Shown here piece after piece: positions 23,822 through 24,875 of a stretch of DNA of 24,875 nt (position 1 is its first letter; every line of letters begins with the position of its first letter). The position numbers were made by a program, and so were the translations under genes. The notes beneath the pieces were generated by a model that did not search any database, was not told the origin of the DNA, and saw nothing but the letters and a program-made list of their open reading frames with translations. The stretch spans positions 1 through 24,875 of the forward strand of contig BNTV01000073.1 of assembly GCA_025996865.1 (NCBI GenBank), read 5' to 3'. This DNA is from Bacteroidia bacterium (GTDB taxonomy: Bacteria; Bacteroidota; Bacteroidia; Bacteroidales; Azobacteroidaceae).

Positions 23822-24875
23822 ATGAAATATTGAAAAAAAACTTTTTTTTATAACAGTTTTGGTAATCTTTTCAAATCGGCGCTTCTTGTGTTGATGTTGG
23901 CGATAGCTATGTTTTTTCCTTCTAAAGCATTCTCTCATACAAAAACTGTTAGCGAAACCAATACTAATGTTACATTATCACTGGATAATCAAGAACACAT
24001 TCTTTATCTACCTGTTGGGGAAACTATAACGGTAACGATAAATGATCCATGACCGCTTCTTTGGGCGGTGGTAAATTATAGTGCTTCTTCTATTCCTCCT
24101 CTGATGTATAATGGTGCTTCTTGGATGTTTGATGGAGAAGTTAGTATTGGAGTTGTTGCCCCTGGTGGTCGTTATGTGGACATTATTATTGCTAGTAATG
24201 TCCCTGTACAATCCATTACCTTATCCGAAACGTCTAAAATCCTTAATGTAGGGAACTCCTTTACTCTTAGCCCTAATTTTACTCCAAGTAATGCTACTAA
24301 TCAGGCAGGAACCTGGTCTTCTGATAATTCCAGTATAGCAACGGTTAACCAAAGTGGATTGGTTACTGCTATTGGGGCAGGTGCTACGACAATAAAATTT
24401 ACCACTACTGATGGAGGAAAAGTAGGTAGTTGTGCTGTAACAGTAGAAGCGATAGATAATGTAAAACCGGTGATAACTCTTTCCGGCGCCAATCCACTTT
24501 ACATAGAACAAGGCGGTGTTTATACAGAGCCGGGTTATTCGGCAACAGACAATAAAGACGGAAACATCACCGCCAATGTTCAAATTACCGGAAACATTGA
24601 TGTCAATGTCCCCGGCGTCTATTACAAATATTACAATGTAGCGGATGCAGCAGGAAATCAAGCGGAACAAAAAACAAGAACCGTTATTGTGAGCGAAGCA
24701 GCCGATACGGAAAAGCCGGTCATAACCCTTTCCGGCGCCAATCCTTTGTACATAGAACAAGGCGGTGTTTATACAGAGCCGGGTTATTCGGCAACAGACA
24801 ATAAAGACGGAAACATCACCGCCAATGTTCAAATTACCGGAAACATTGATGTCAATGTCCCCGGCGTCTATTACA
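23822..24875 (+). CDS. Secreted Big_2/DUF5011 repeat protein, 5' part interrupted by TGA, runs off window
   Basis: One frame runs from ATG 23822 to the window end. It encodes a signal-peptide-like start (NLFKSALLVLMLAIAMFFPS, then KAFS) about 20 residues in, a domain of about 90 residues without a recognised family, a Big_2 Ig-like domain (about 24206-24456, with VQSITLSETSKILNVGNSF and SSIATVNQSGLVTAIGAGAT), then DUF5011 Ig-like repeats (PVITLSGANPLYIEQGG...). It would be exported and exposed outside the cell. Two TGA codons fall in frame: 23831 (fourth codon, beside A8 and T8 runs) and 24050 (NDP-stop-PLLW, where Trp would fit). TGA ends other genes here, so this copy is either broken, restored by homopolymer indels or recoding, or begins later, for example at ATG 24104 without a signal peptide. 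Confidence 0.65.
24482..24875 (+). repeat. 249-bp tandem DUF5011 coding repeats
   Basis: The unit starting at 24482 recurs at 24731 with a 249-base (83-codon) period. Positions 24749-24875 are identical to 24500-24626 over all 127 bases, and the array continues past the window. The near-identity indicates recent unequal exchange or gene conversion. Confidence 0.9.

Noticed and set aside
23822..24052. Genetic code with TGA read as Trp
   Set aside because: Sigma factor, korB, menA and the DUF5106 lipoprotein all end at TGA at their expected lengths, so TGA is a stop here. Selenocysteine is also unlikely without a recognisable SECIS hairpin or a known selenoprotein context.
24008..24211. 67-codon minus-strand frame
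   Set aside because: Asn/Arg/Ser-rich shadow of the repeat-protein gene without start context or motifs.
24221..24832. Long minus-strand frame opposite the DUF5011 repeats
   Set aside because: It is an antisense shadow: the plus frame gives clear Big_2 and DUF5011 domains, while the minus product only mirrors the DNA repeat.

Overview
The window looks like a chromosomal segment of a Bacteroidetes, most likely Bacteroidales, bacterium. The reasons are: several start regions carry the TAnnTTTG -7 box typical of that phylum; the 2-oxoacid:ferredoxin oxidoreductase alpha subunit is a gamma-alpha fusion; and families common in that group are present (DUF4491, DUF5106-plus-thioredoxin lipoprotein, a DUF5024-like protein, a DUF1080 protein, DUF5011 repeats). 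TGA is clearly a stop in several intact genes (sigma factor, korB, menA).

Layout. 1-5.6 kb, plus strand: the end of an APC amino acid permease, a secreted DUF1080 (3-keto-disaccharide hydrolase-like) protein, an ATPase fused to a PD-(D/E)XK nuclease, a thioredoxin-like lipoprotein, the tRNA 2-thiouridylase MnmA and a DUF4491 membrane protein. 5.6-8.2 kb, minus strand: an ECF sigma factor, its likely anti-sigma factor and a periplasmic coiled-coil protein read as one operon, followed upstream by a secreted beta-barrel-like protein. 8.3-9.6 kb: a secreted TPR protein.

9.6-12.9 kb, minus strand, is an accessory strip of broken genes beside tRNA-Leu(UAG): an N-terminal stub of an ATPase cut inside its Walker A motif; an AAA_14/DUF4143 ATPase with an amber codon just after its Walker A motif; a GIY-YIG protein that lost its catalytic middle and gained a tail made of interspersed repeats; a Y1 (IS200/REP-type) transposase stub inside a nested perfect inverted repeat; an AbiEii-like stub; and a GNAT acetyltransferase with a foreign N-terminus. 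13.1-16.9 kb is core metabolism: korA-korB-menA, tightly packed. 17.0-18.5 kb is a HicAB-like toxin-antitoxin candidate with a small membrane protein. 18.6-19.6 kb holds a frameshifted IS5-like transposase remnant, interspersed repeats and a C-terminal DUF4143 fragment. Next come a SulP anion transporter and a second ATPase/PD-(D/E)XK gene (21.4-23.0 kb), a hairpin-rich repeat and a shrunken partial copy of that ATPase gene.

The right end carries a promoter, a long leader of about 300 nt with possible stem structures and a candidate attenuator, and the start of a large repetitive secreted protein (Big_2 plus DUF5011 repeats, 249-bp near-identical units). Its 5' part has two in-frame TGA codons. 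The most unusual items are the nested inverted-repeat element at 11834-12193, this interrupted repeat protein with its leader, and the concentration of N-terminal gene stubs next to the tRNA. No complete new defence system is visible, although remnants that could come from one are present.
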